From Owenia fusiformis (taxonomy: Eukaryota > Annelida > Polychaeta > Sabellida > Oweniidae), in the NCBI GenBank assembly GCA_903813345.2, contig CAIIXF020000232.1, forward strand, positions 1 through 25,000: 25,000 nt of DNA, written 5' to 3'. Position 1 is the first letter of the stretch; the number at the start of each line of letters is the position of its first letter. Shown here one piece after another: positions 1 through 9,843 of the stretch. The position numbers and the translations under genes are program-made. The notes beneath the pieces are model-generated. The model was not told where the DNA came from, searched no databases, and saw nothing but the letters and a program-made list of their open reading frames with translations.

Positions 1-2280
1 GAAATGTCATAAAAGCGAAGTGGTCTGAAGTCTGAAGTGGTATTTTTAGTGTAAGGAAGGCCATTAGTCCCATTAGTGTTCAAGCATTCAAAGATGCCAT
101 TTTGGATGTAAATGTCTATGACCTCATGTGTGAAGTCTTATATTACATTGTCACTACTGAAATAAAAAGAAAGAAGAAAATCGAACGCAACTGTATAAGA
201 TTGCATAGATTTTAACTTAGTTTTCAAATGCATTTTGGAAGAGACCTGCCATATATATATAATATTATATACCGTATATAGCTTATTATTTTTTAACACT
301 TATCCTTGTTGGCTATCTAACCCTTTTTCTGAGGACAACGTCAATGTAGTGTGACAAGCCCGGGTTGACAAGACAATGGAATTTGTTGAGCTGCGAGAGG
401 TATTTTCAGATTTAGGCAAGTGAATAAAAATGAAATATTTATGGAGTATAATAATATTATGAATCATTATAATGCTTACGAAAGAAAGATCAAATTCATT
501 TGATTTACCCAAGCTACAATTGTTTATAGCCATGATATTACTCGAAAGGATAATATTATGAAGCACAGAGGACATAAAATGGTAGTGATAATCACCAATA
601 ACGAAATCAAGTTTCATTAATACAGCATAGCAATTGAAAGAAACATCAATTAAATTAGAATAAGATTTTTATTTAACTATTTACTACCGACCAATCTAAA
701 TTTATCATCAAACGCTGGACGTCATTATTTGCCTTGGTAACAACAATGGATTTATTTTTCATACCTCTGGATTTCTGGTAAAGTACCTACCTCCTCTTCA
801 ATCTCAAAATCATTCTGCTCGATGTGCCAACATAGTTACTATGTGCTATTAAAACTGAGATAGGACGAGATCATCACTGGTTCAATGTGTTGGTGCTAAA
901 GGATACGCTCATATTACGGTACTCTTGTGTATCATATATAAGGTTAAATGAGTTGAGAGTATTGGGACACGTGCGTCTTCTATGTGGTTTAGGAGGTCCT
1001 TGTGGTACTATAAAGCATCCATCATGGATGAACCTGTTCACCATTTACAGCCATGCCTTGTTTTAATGTCTTACTAATGTAAATGTTTTTCAGCAGATAG
1101 TGCTCGAAATGGCGCGTCAAAGTTCCAACTTGCATCAGTCATCATGTTAGGCCACCCTCTTCGAACAATGCATTTTGTTAAATTTCATAGACGTTGTACT
1201 TGAGAGATACGGAAGAGGTGGAAGAGGTGTAACTCCATAGGCACAATGGCCATAAGCCAAGTATAGTGCAAAAGAAAAAAGGCATGAGAAACATTAGATT
1301 TGATTCTAAAATATTTCTGTAATGGCTTCGTTGCCTAGTTCAAGTCCAAACCAACCACCCCTTCAACCATTAAAAACAATATGATCTGTCGATCATTTTG
1401 AGCATATTCAGGAATAAATAAGACCTCATTCATGAGATTTCTTTTTAATCATTATAAAAGGCAACCACCTTTGTACCGATTCAATGACATGACATAAAAT
1501 AAGTAGAATTGATGCAGATATATTCTGGAGGAAAAATTTCAATTTGGAATTAAATACTCGGCCTCTGGCTTGTCAGTACTTTATCAAATGGAATTCCCCG
1601 TAGATCAATATAATTGTTTTTATCACCATAATTTCGACTTATTATTTTGACCATTAACCACCACGGGGTTCAATTTGTAGAGAAGATAGTCCAATTATAT
1701 TACCACTATTCCGCCATATATGACTTGATAACTATAAGGAAAGAGAACAAAGTGTCCTTAAAATGATCGTCCCGCAGAATAAGTACTACCATCGCGAGAC
1801 ATGAATGTTGTCGACGAAAAAATTGATCATAAATAATCATTTTAGAGAGGATCCCGTTATAAAATTCGCTATAATTCCAAATTAACGCGAGTAACATAAC
1901 GATAGTGTATATTTGGCAAATAAACCTTCATATGTTTATCAAGGCCAAGGTATTGTATCTTCTAAATTGTAAGCAACAATCGCTGGTTTTCTTGGAAAAG
2001 TTCACATATAACGACAGATACTTGCTTAAACTAGTCCAATATTTATTACAACTGCGATCGCAGGCTATGGAGTTCAGTCAGAATGAGTCTCAAAAGGCTA
2101 ATGATAAAACAAAATGATGGTAATACCAAAACTACATTCATGAAATTGATGTAAATAAAGCAAATGCTCAAATGATCAGAAATTCTTTACTGAAACATAA
2201 ATTACGAAATTCCACTTGGCCAATTTTGGATACGAGGATGAAGATAACGATATTGAAAGATAATTTATCTTATGTTTATG
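1..2280. other. No recognisable gene (AT-rich non-coding)
   Basis: No coding region, RNA gene or clear mobile element is visible on either strand. There is a short AT-dinucleotide run near 252-278. The longest open frame of the whole window lies here, on the minus strand at 300-617 (105 codons). It has no recognisable motif, its composition follows the AT-rich background, and its length is what chance would give in 25 kb of such sequence. I treat the stretch as intergenic or intronic. Confidence 0.6.
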
Positions 2281-2289
2281 CGATCGGTC

Positions 2290-2367
2290 ACTGTATTGCT
2301 ACTGAGTCCCCTCCGTACCAATATTTTCTGTATTGCTACGGAGATGATCAATCCCGTAGCAATACAG
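2290..2367. repeat. Perfect 14-bp stem hairpin with a third copy of the arm
   Basis: CTGTATTGCTACGG at 2328-2341 is exactly complementary to CCGTAGCAATACAG at 2354-2367, leaving a 12-base loop. A further direct copy of the arm, CTGTATTGCTACTGAG, starts at about 2291. The stem is perfect. No terminator or RNA-gene role can be argued from sequence in a eukaryotic setting, so I read it as repeat debris or a small foldback. Confidence 0.7.
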
Positions 2368-2497
2368 TTGAAAGTGGCAGGTTCCAATATAGATTAGTGC
2401 AGCACAAGAACTGACCAATCAGAGGGTTTCATTTTACAGATCATACGATAATAAATGATATTACACAGGTACGAGTAAAATAAAGTTGTTCTCATAT

Positions 2498-2720
2498 GAC
2501 TCTATTCCATGATAGTGAAATTCCCTGAAACCTTATTAGTCCAGTTGACTTAAATATATTCTGTATTTACACGCACTCTCAACTTAGTGTGGTATCCAGA
2601 GTGAAAATGACGCCATCATTGAGATACGGTCCAGTGTCCCAAACGCCCTAGATTTTCACCGAGGATATGACTGATACTGAAAAATCAATAGCTTTGCATT
2701 TTGCAAGAGAGCAATTTGAA
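2498..2720 (+). repeat. Dispersed repeat, copy A (~190 bp)
   Basis: This segment aligns from its first bases with 3131-3513. Shared blocks, in order, are GTGAAATTCCCTG, ATTCTGTATTT versus ATCCTGTATTT, ACACGCAC, CAGAGTGAAAATGACG, GATACGGTCCAGT, AGGATATGACT, AATCAAT and TTTGCATTTTGC. Identity is high but clearly below perfect, with small indels. The order is conserved, so this is one repeat family and not chance. No open frame runs through it. The family is not one I can name. Confidence 0.8.
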
Positions 2721-2993
2721 ACATGCACATTGTTTCCATGGAGCCAATAAGGCAGACGAAGAGATGAAATAACGATTCGCTCCACTTCAGCTGATGAAAT
2801 TGAAAATTTCCAGATAGTAGCCTATTAAGGGTCCTAGCAAGTGGTACAAATATGACAGAGATCGGTTACATATTATGGGAGTATTTACATTTGACAAATT
2901 CAAAGATGCACGTCAAAAATCCAATCAGAGCTACAATCAGACTTTGATGACGTGACCTTTTCTCACTTTTTCCTTGATCGTGCAATATAAACG

Positions 2994-3126
2994 TTATTCA
3001 ATGATTTCTCGTGAAATACAGAAAATATTTTGCCTCGAAAGTCTGTATTTGACTCGGCTAGCGCCTCATGAAATACAAACTTTCTCGGGAAAATATTTTC
3101 TGTATTTCACTCCAATCATTGAATAA
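2994..3126. repeat. Near-palindromic foldback element (133 bp)
   Basis: The left arm begins TTATTCAATGATT and contains GTGAAATACAGAAAATATTT. The right arm is its reverse complement and ends at CATTGAATAA. The arms are about 58 bp each, separated by a spacer of roughly 15 bases around 3055-3069, with a few mismatches. This is the form of a MITE or foldback element. I see no clear target-site duplication at the ends. It lies immediately before repeat copy B, so it may be part of the same larger family. Confidence 0.8.
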
Positions 3127-3130
3127 ATTA

Positions 3131-3513
3131 TATTATTCCATAATGGTGAAATTCCCTGCAATCTGATTGGTCCACGTGACTTATATATATCCTGTATTTA
3201 AGTTACACGCACATTCCACCAAGCGTTGCATACAGAGTGAAAATGACGTCAGTGTTGGGATACGGTCCAGTATCCCAACGCCCCAGATTTCCATCCAGGA
3301 TATGACTATAAATCAATGGCGATCAGTTTACACCAACTTTTAGAAGCACAGCACATAATGCTGGATGTATGTGTGATACCCTCTTACCCACCGACATTAT
3401 TGTAAAATGACTTAACTTTAATATGTATTGAATGTACTGCTTGAACTGAAATAAAAATCCATTAAAAAAAAAGTTTACACCAACGCATGCTAATATTTGC
3501 ATTTTGCTAAAAC
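3131..3513 (+). repeat. Dispersed repeat, copy B, interrupted by an insertion
   Basis: This is the second copy of the repeat seen at 2498-2720, on the same strand. It matches from ATTCCATAATGGTGAAATTC through GATACGGTCCAGT and AGGATATGACTATA to AATCAATGGC, and then again at TTTGCATTTTGCTA (3496-3509). Between these parts sits a poly(A)-tailed insert (3338-3471). Copy B has an intact CRE-like TGACGTCA at 3244-3251, where copy A reads TGACGCCA. Confidence 0.8.
3338..3471 (+). mobile_element. Short poly(A)-tailed retroposed insert with 13-bp target duplication
   Basis: The 13-mer AGTTTACACCAAC occurs at 3325-3337 and again at 3472-3484, immediately flanking this ~134-bp insert. The insert ends in a run of nine A (3464-3472). 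The last A may belong to the duplication. AATAAA lies at 3450-3455, a normal distance upstream of a cleavage site. Together these are the hallmarks of LINE-type target-primed retroposition of a polyadenylated RNA 3' end. The source could be a 5'-truncated LINE, a SINE or an mRNA 3' UTR. I see no coding sequence and no A/B box, so the parent cannot be named. It interrupts repeat copy B and is therefore younger than that repeat. Confidence 0.8.
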
Positions 3514-6005
3514 ATTTTTGGTATTGATAAGAAAAATAACCTTAAACGTATAGCTTAGAAACCTAAATCATATATTTAAAATCATTTTGTATTATTTTCT
3601 GTTGCATTGTGTACTCCAAATTGTGAAAAATTGGGGTTTTATTTTTTTGGTAATTTTTTGACCTCTGTTAATGGCAGGCATAATTCAGCCCAAAAGCAGG
3701 AAGTATATTAAACGGTTATAATAAAAATTATTAGGGAACATATGTAGGTATGCTAATGTTATAGGTCAAATATCGCTGCCAGCTCCTTTATTAGACGTCC
3801 TAGAGATTTCATACCATGGGCTATTTGGAATCCCTCACTTCCTTCGGGCGTTCGGAGTTCAGAAAACGTTTGTGCCTAGCCTTGCGGTAATTGTTCATCT
3901 GCTCTTTGGTCTATAGGCCTAGTATAACACAGGCTTGCGGTACATCATTTGTAAACAATTTGAATATATATGTATGGGTCTGTGATATTGTTACCCGATG
4001 TATCATGCGACTTTTCACTACTTTAAAGCACATTTCCATAATCCTCAAACAGAATCACGTTATAACAAATGTGATTCTCCATTCCAATCGAATTAAATTC
4101 ACTATTGGATTGAGGTTCATCGAAAATTAGATCTTTAGAAATTGGGTTGTAAGTCTTCAGGGACGGGCATCGATATTTACATAAATGTGTTACTCATAAT
4201 ACTTTTATTGCATAGTGGTGTGACGGAGAATCATTTGGCTGAATGTTTACTAGCTGGGGTCATTGTATGTCTCTGTAATTGGACAATTCGTTCATCTAAT
4301 CGGCGTTAAAATGTCCTGAACGCGTCGTTTCAGTAAGATTTTATATCTTTCAATTATAAAATAAGAGAATAACATCACTCCTTTTTACATTTCATTGCAA
4401 AACCTGATCAATCGTGCGCCTTTGATGCTTTTGGGAATAGCCGAATAAATCCCATTGCATAATTGATTAACAAGTTACTAAACGGAAATCAAAGGTCTTT
4501 TAATTAAATGAATATCAACTTAGGAATGCAGTTCAGAACCAAGACCCATCAATTAAACATTTGGACGAGAAAAGACCTTACGAGCAATCTCCGGCTTTAA
4601 AGATAGTCCGGAGTAGAAGAATTGATCTCTTTGAGTTACATCACTAGCATTTCCACGTAAATTGAAAGTATTGCCAGTCGCCACCTGCCACTATTTACAT
4701 CTCTTAAGGCCCCTACTGTCTGTCCAAAGGATAAAGGTATTGAGCTAAGTAGTTTACCAACAAACTCCGAAGAGGCAATATATCTGGCCATGTCGACAAC
4801 CTAGGTATAAAATCGCACTATTTGTCATATATTTTAGCTTTTATCGCTGAATGGGGATAATTTATGATGGAAATACAAACTACTTTCACCTGAGTTATAG
4901 TTTTGATATCTCCCACAAATATTTGTTTGACTTATTCGATCCTTCGCAACTTACTTAAAACAAAGACATTTAGGAGATTTAGAGATTACTGCCATTTGTT
5001 CTGTAGGCCTGTAGATTGCCAATGACTATAACTTATTATGATTTCCGAAATGAATCAGTTGTTTAAATTTGAAGATACGGGTAACCGTCTGAGATAAGTA
5101 AATAAAAAATATACAGGCGCTTGACACTTATAGGCCCACACAATATTTATAATTGGTTACTAGAATCCTATATCGTAGTTCTCGACGCCATTAAAAGCAT
5201 AATATATTATTTATGATTGTTTGGTTCAAAAGCAAAAACCCGAACCGAATGCAACCCAAAGGGTGATCTTGGTGCAACTCATATTTACAACGAACAAAAA
5301 CAATTGATTAGAAACTATTTCAGAGAAAATAAGTACATTTGCTTAATGGAGCATGACACAAGGCCTCGTTTTGGAAAGCTTAAAATATTCCTTTTGATAC
5401 TAAGCAAAATGTAATTCAATGGAGGTCAACACCGGCACATCTTTGAACGGTATTTGGAGCTGAGGGTATAAAGCTCGCAGCCTGTGCCTTACGAAAGTAG
5501 AAAGAGAATTTTACTGGACTATATTTCGCTCGGTGTTTATCAATGGGCGATACTATAAATTGAGCCCTCAACTCGATCAAATTTTCCAGAAATCATTGGC
5601 GGTTGTGATTGGTTAATGTTAATTTAAAATAGTTGTGATTTAATTGGCGAATGAACTGACGGTTCTTAGTTTTTTGATTGGATACTCGAGTTGACGAGTA
5701 CAAAAAACGGATTGACTGGTGACGGGTTGACGGATATGAAAAATTAAGATGACGGTTTATGGAGATTGAAATGACGGTTACCAGAGAATGAGATTACGAT
5801 ATCATTTTTCAAAGGACCACGGAAGGTATCGCAACAGATTTTAGACAGTCATATGTTGGAGTGAGGCTATTTTCTGAAGATTTAAAAAGGTACACATATT
5901 AGGCCAATCCATTATCTAAAGGAGAAGTACTCATAGAGATGATCAAATAATTTGGATTTTGAGACAGGGAAGGTACAAGCACCCAACCACTATATTTTTT
6001 GAAAA
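3514..6005. other. No recognisable gene; weak TGACGG minisatellite
   Basis: No supported gene on either strand. Short open frames at 3891-4130 and 5217-5414 (plus strand) lack motifs and look like chance. Between about 5655 and 5800 the word TGACGG recurs at irregular spacing, with neighbouring GATTGAAATGACGG and AAGATGACGGTTTATGG, which suggests a decayed minisatellite. Nothing else stands out. Confidence 0.5.
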
Positions 6006-6299
6006 CCTTCCACTCGTTTTTTCAATGTTTAATGCATCAACATGTTCCATTTTTAGAGTTAGGTAACCTCTTAAAAAGAAAATATGTTTCAAGCAGGGAT
6101 TTTAAAAATATCAATTCTGGGTGACCAAAATTAACTGAAAATAATGGATTGCATGAGTTTTCCCTGTGGGAAAATAACATGTGAAACATTGCTTCCCACT
6201 TTATCCCACTCGAAACATATTTCCCTTTTAAGAGGTTAATAACTGTGTCTACAAATGCAACATGCTGATGCATAAAAAATTGAAAAACTGAGTGGAAGG
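6006..6299. mobile_element. Foldback MITE with ~100-bp inverted arms
   Basis: The element starts CCTTCCACTCGTTTTTTCAA and the reverse complement of its right end starts CCTTCCACTCAGTTTTTCAA. The arms stay aligned inward through ATGCATCAACATGTT (right arm ATGCATCAGCATGTT), AACCTCTTAAAA and AATATGTTTC, to about 6110 on the left and 6195 on the right. The centre is about 85 bases. It has no transposase remnant. I cannot see a convincing target duplication, so the superfamily is not assigned. A minus-strand open frame at 6037-6273 spans it but is an accident of the repeat. Confidence 0.85.
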
Positions 6300-6820
6300 G
6301 GATGAAAATCAGGAAAAGATTCCGTGTTTTTTATGCTGGTAGAGGCGCCACAAATAAAACCTAAAAAGGTTGAAGCTGAGGCCCGGGAATGCAGTTGTAA
6401 AATAGTATTTCCTATTTTGTTATGTCAATATTTTTATCCTTATTCATGATCATGTGTACAGTAAGTAAGCTATCGCTTATTTACATTGCAGCTTAACATA
6501 TGTAAAATGATTTCTTTAAACTAAATATTGGCTAAATAACTCAATACACTAGGGCTCTTTGAAACAAGTTATAACATATTACAGGGCCTCAGGTTTAAAA
6601 CTTCGACAATATTTCCTAGGGGTACAATATTCTCGACGAAAATTCTCAACAAAACACTCCCCGGGGACATCATATCGCCAATGCAACTCTGGTGTTATTT
6701 GTTCGGTTACATAATTGCAGAAACTTGATGACGTTTCAGTATATAGGACTATAAAGTACTATGTTATACAAGGGGCGATCCATATATTCTGATAAAAATG
6801 CTCTCATTTTGCTATTTTTT

Positions 6821-7752
6821 CACATATCCATCTCATATTTTCAGAAAATGTAGATTATGTAATTACACATACAATGCTCAAATATTAACGCTACATCTTA
6901 AATTAATTAAGAGATAGGGTTATCATGGTAACCTGTATTAAGGGTAGGCAGGTCAATTAAATTATAACGTATAAAATATCATAATAACTTGTTATTTTAA
7001 TTATTTTAAAGCATGCGGAAATCATACATTTTTCTAAAAAAAGTTTGGTATTGTTTCTCGTTGTTTGTTCCTAAACAAATGTTTATTTGTGATCACTATA
7101 ACATCATAACAAATCACAATAGCAATGTATGACAGGATGGGCAAAGTGGAATTACATACACACACACCAAATATCAAAATGACAGATCAGATGAGGTTAG
7201 TGCGGCTGTTGCAGAGTGTGACATTAACAGATACATTAGGAGTACCATTAGATTTTATGTACTAATCAAGAATAAGTAGGAGGACACTGCCAGAGACATA
7301 CATGGACTCGTATAGTGTATGGACAAGGTGTTATATCTGCTCTAAGGATTTCTAGGTAGTATTGTAAATTTGAGGAAGGCTAGTCACAGTTGAATATCAT
7401 TCAAAATCTGGTTGCAAGAAGAACTTGCGGACAGAGAATAACACTATGATAATTTGAAATGCAATTTATGAAAAAAGAACTATTCCACTGTGGAAATATT
7501 AAACAAGGGCAACAGGGGTATGGAGCAGTTCAACGAATAGTTGGCAATGACCTATGCGTTTGATCTGCTTGAAATAGGTACCGAGGAATGATTAACAAAT
7601 TTATCTATTTTATACATTATAATTTAACTGACCTGCCTACCCTGAATACAGGCTACCATGGCAACCTTATCTCAAAAATAACTTAATATTTTAGCATTGT
7701 ATGTGTAATAACATAATCTTCAAGTTCTGAAAAAATGTTCTGTAAATTTGCC
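6821..7752. mobile_element. Non-autonomous element with ~140-bp terminal inverted repeats
   Basis: The left arm (about 6842-6980) and the right arm (about 7605-7736, inverted) share TTACACATACAATGCT, AGGGTAGGCAGGTCA and AAATTATAA, plus a nearly matching run around CATGGTA and CCTGTATT. They differ by scattered substitutions and a ~15-bp indel near 6888-6905. Weaker similarity continues outward to about 6821 and 7752, where the ends become unclear and no target duplication is seen. The ~620-bp core has stops in all frames. It contains a modest open stretch at about 7137-7276 that I do not recognise, and one phrase near 7392-7450 (LNIIQNLVARR in one frame) faintly like a LINE carboxyl end. A CA run lies at 7159-7170. 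This is probably a decayed DNA transposon or a composite of repeats. Confidence 0.7.
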
Positions 7753-9584
7753 CATATACGAAACGCATTGTCGAGTGTAACAGTTCCCTGAGAAACATAA
7801 AAAGTAGGCACGCGTAGTGGGAACGTCTAATTCAATTCCATTTATTCAAACATTCAATTATTATGTTTACAAATATTATTAATAACATGTGGCACCACAG
7901 GCGATGCTTATACCCGTACATATAGTAGTAAAATCATATTGTATATCATTAAGTTGTCAAGGAATCAAACCAGATTGAAATCATAAAAATTAAGTTAAAA
8001 AATAAAAGTTGTGGGGGATCCATGATGTTTGTTTCTTTTAAAGTGAAGAAGCTGCCATATGCCATGGGAAAATTTTATGTATGTCTATCTTGTTACTAAT
8101 CGTTTTAAAGACGTCAGGCTAACAGAGTATTTTTCCCATAAACACAAATATCTGCACTATTGTAGCATTTTGTAGATTTAATAAAAAAATCTTTTAACAC
8201 ATGAATTATCATTCTTAGGCGGAATAAGACTCGTAGCCAAACTTTGCACTACAAGTAATGGGTAATTGACTCTCATGGGAGTATATTAAGTATTATAAAT
8301 TTCAGCTAATAAATTCTCTTTCATCATCGTTTCCTCTTAAAGCACCAAAATATAACTTTAATCTTACTAGCAGTGCAGCGTTCTGCAATTATCATTAAAA
8401 TCTAATAATTATGTATTAATCCTAATATCAAAGATAATAATTCCTTTTGAAACCATGAATTATTATCAATAATACAATACTCAGACATCACATGCTCTAT
8501 AGCTAATGGATGAATATCTCTCGTGGGGGTACAAAAGTAACGTTAATTAAATTTAATAACACTCTTTATTTAAAAAGCAGTTCTTAATTCTTCCATAGTT
8601 CTTCCCTTGGGTCTGGTCCCCCTTTAAGGAATGGGAACATAAGAAGAGCATTACAACCACGCTGGTACAAATATACTTTAGTATCTTAGTGATAAAAGCA
8701 ACAAGTCAGTGAAATGGCATTTCTACATTAGTTTTGGAGACAAGCCACGTAAGGAAATGGCCACTATTTTTAAAAAGCTACATCAAAAGCCAAAACACAA
8801 GTCTAAAAATTGCCACCACTTTCAAGATGGCTCCCGTCTTTTTAAAATAAATTCGTTTCATAAATATTCAATTGTTAGTAAAACTATAATAACATTACAT
8901 TTTACAAGATTTATCAAATTACAACATTACTGTATAAATATGAACAATCAACTGAAATAAAGGTTCAAATCTAAAAATTTGTAATTTAGGTTTTTAATTC
9001 AGAATACGTCGGTTATAAATAACATAAGATCAACTGCCGTCTTCATGGCTGCCCTAGACACAAGTGCAAATACAACTATCATAGAGCTGAATGTACATCC
9101 ATCAATTTCCTGTCAAGTTTTTTCAACAAACACGATAAATAATCCGTGAATACCCAGACAGAATTTCTCAAAGGAATTTATATTATCTGTTAATCGGAAA
9201 GGTCACTACAAATCAGCCAACTGTATCTTTTATGAATAATTGTATACAAGAAATCGTCAAATCAGAGTCATAAAATATATTCGTATATGAATGACAAAAT
9301 ATAAAAGTATGCCGACGCACCGATGCATAAAGCATTTTACTCGCATGGTGAATAATGTCTTGGATATAATTGATCATTTGAAGCCGGACAGTCCAATGCT
9401 GGAACAATCACATTTTATATTACCAACGCAGGCTAATTCCTTTTAGTGGGATACTGAAGACGTGCAGTTGGTGGATCATTGACAAATCAAAAAGTTTTTT
9501 GTCCATTTACAAGTGTCAGCTTTCGTATTATCGGTTGTTATAAGTTCTTTGTTAAAAAGGGCCTATGAAAGCTCATTTTATTAG
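7753..9584. other. No recognisable gene
   Basis: No supported feature. The plus-strand open frame at 8709-8960 (83 codons, lysine-rich) has no motif and sits in AT-rich background. GGTTCAAATCT at 8964-8974 resembles a tRNA B box, but no cloverleaf can be built around it. The far end, about 9450-9584, may hold further decayed LINE sequence continuing from the fragment at 9588-9740. Confidence 0.5.
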
Positions 9585-9587
9585 CCG

Positions 9588-9740
9588 AATATACAAAACT
9601 GTATCGTCTGCAAAATAATGACAGACAGAAACATTTGAGGAATGTCATTTATATAATGAAAAGAAGCCGCAAAGTTGTCATAAAAGGGTTATACATAAAT
9701 AAAAAGAATGGGTTCAAAAATAGAGCCTTGAGGAACGCCA
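9588..9740 (-). pseudogene. LINE reverse-transcriptase fragment (broken)
   Basis: Read on the minus strand, this fragment gives GVPQGSIFEPILF at 9739-9701, then YINDIPQ at about 9655-9635, then FADDTVLYI at about 9614-9588. These are three consecutive blocks of non-LTR retrotransposon reverse transcriptase: the GVPQGS motif, the YIND segment, and the catalytic FADD box, whose aspartates bind metal. In intact LINEs, GVPQGSxxGPLLF runs straight into the YIND block. Here about 40 extra bases separate them, with a stop codon at 9691-9689. YINDIPQ and FADD are in different frames, and the usual glycine after GVPQGSI-x is glutamate. The copy is dead and short. Jockey, CR1, L2 or a related clade is possible; the fragment is too small to choose. 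Confidence 0.85.
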
Positions 9741-9843
9741 AAAAATCATAATAATTAAAAATCACTATCGTCAGATGTCGTCGACCCAGAAGGAATATGG
9801 AATGCGCAGAACTCAATGAAATCCAATATGTAGTAAAAAGTAG

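Noticed and set aside
300-617. 105-codon minus-strand open frame, the longest in the window
   Set aside because: No motif, background composition, and a length expected by chance for 25 kb of AT-rich sequence in six frames.
2328-2367. Hairpin considered as a transcription terminator or microRNA precursor
   Set aside because: The stem is only 14 bp with no U-run, it lacks the length of an animal miRNA precursor, and the setting is eukaryotic.
7392-7450. Phrase LNIIQNLVARR considered as a LINE carboxyl-terminal remnant
   Set aside because: Too short, followed soon by a stop, and no other LINE motif nearby.
8709-8960. 83-codon lysine-rich open frame
   Set aside because: The lysine bias comes from A-rich DNA; no motif or gene context.
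8964-8974. tRNA B-box-like GGTTCAAATCT
   Set aside because: No acceptor stem, anticodon arm or A box can be placed around it.
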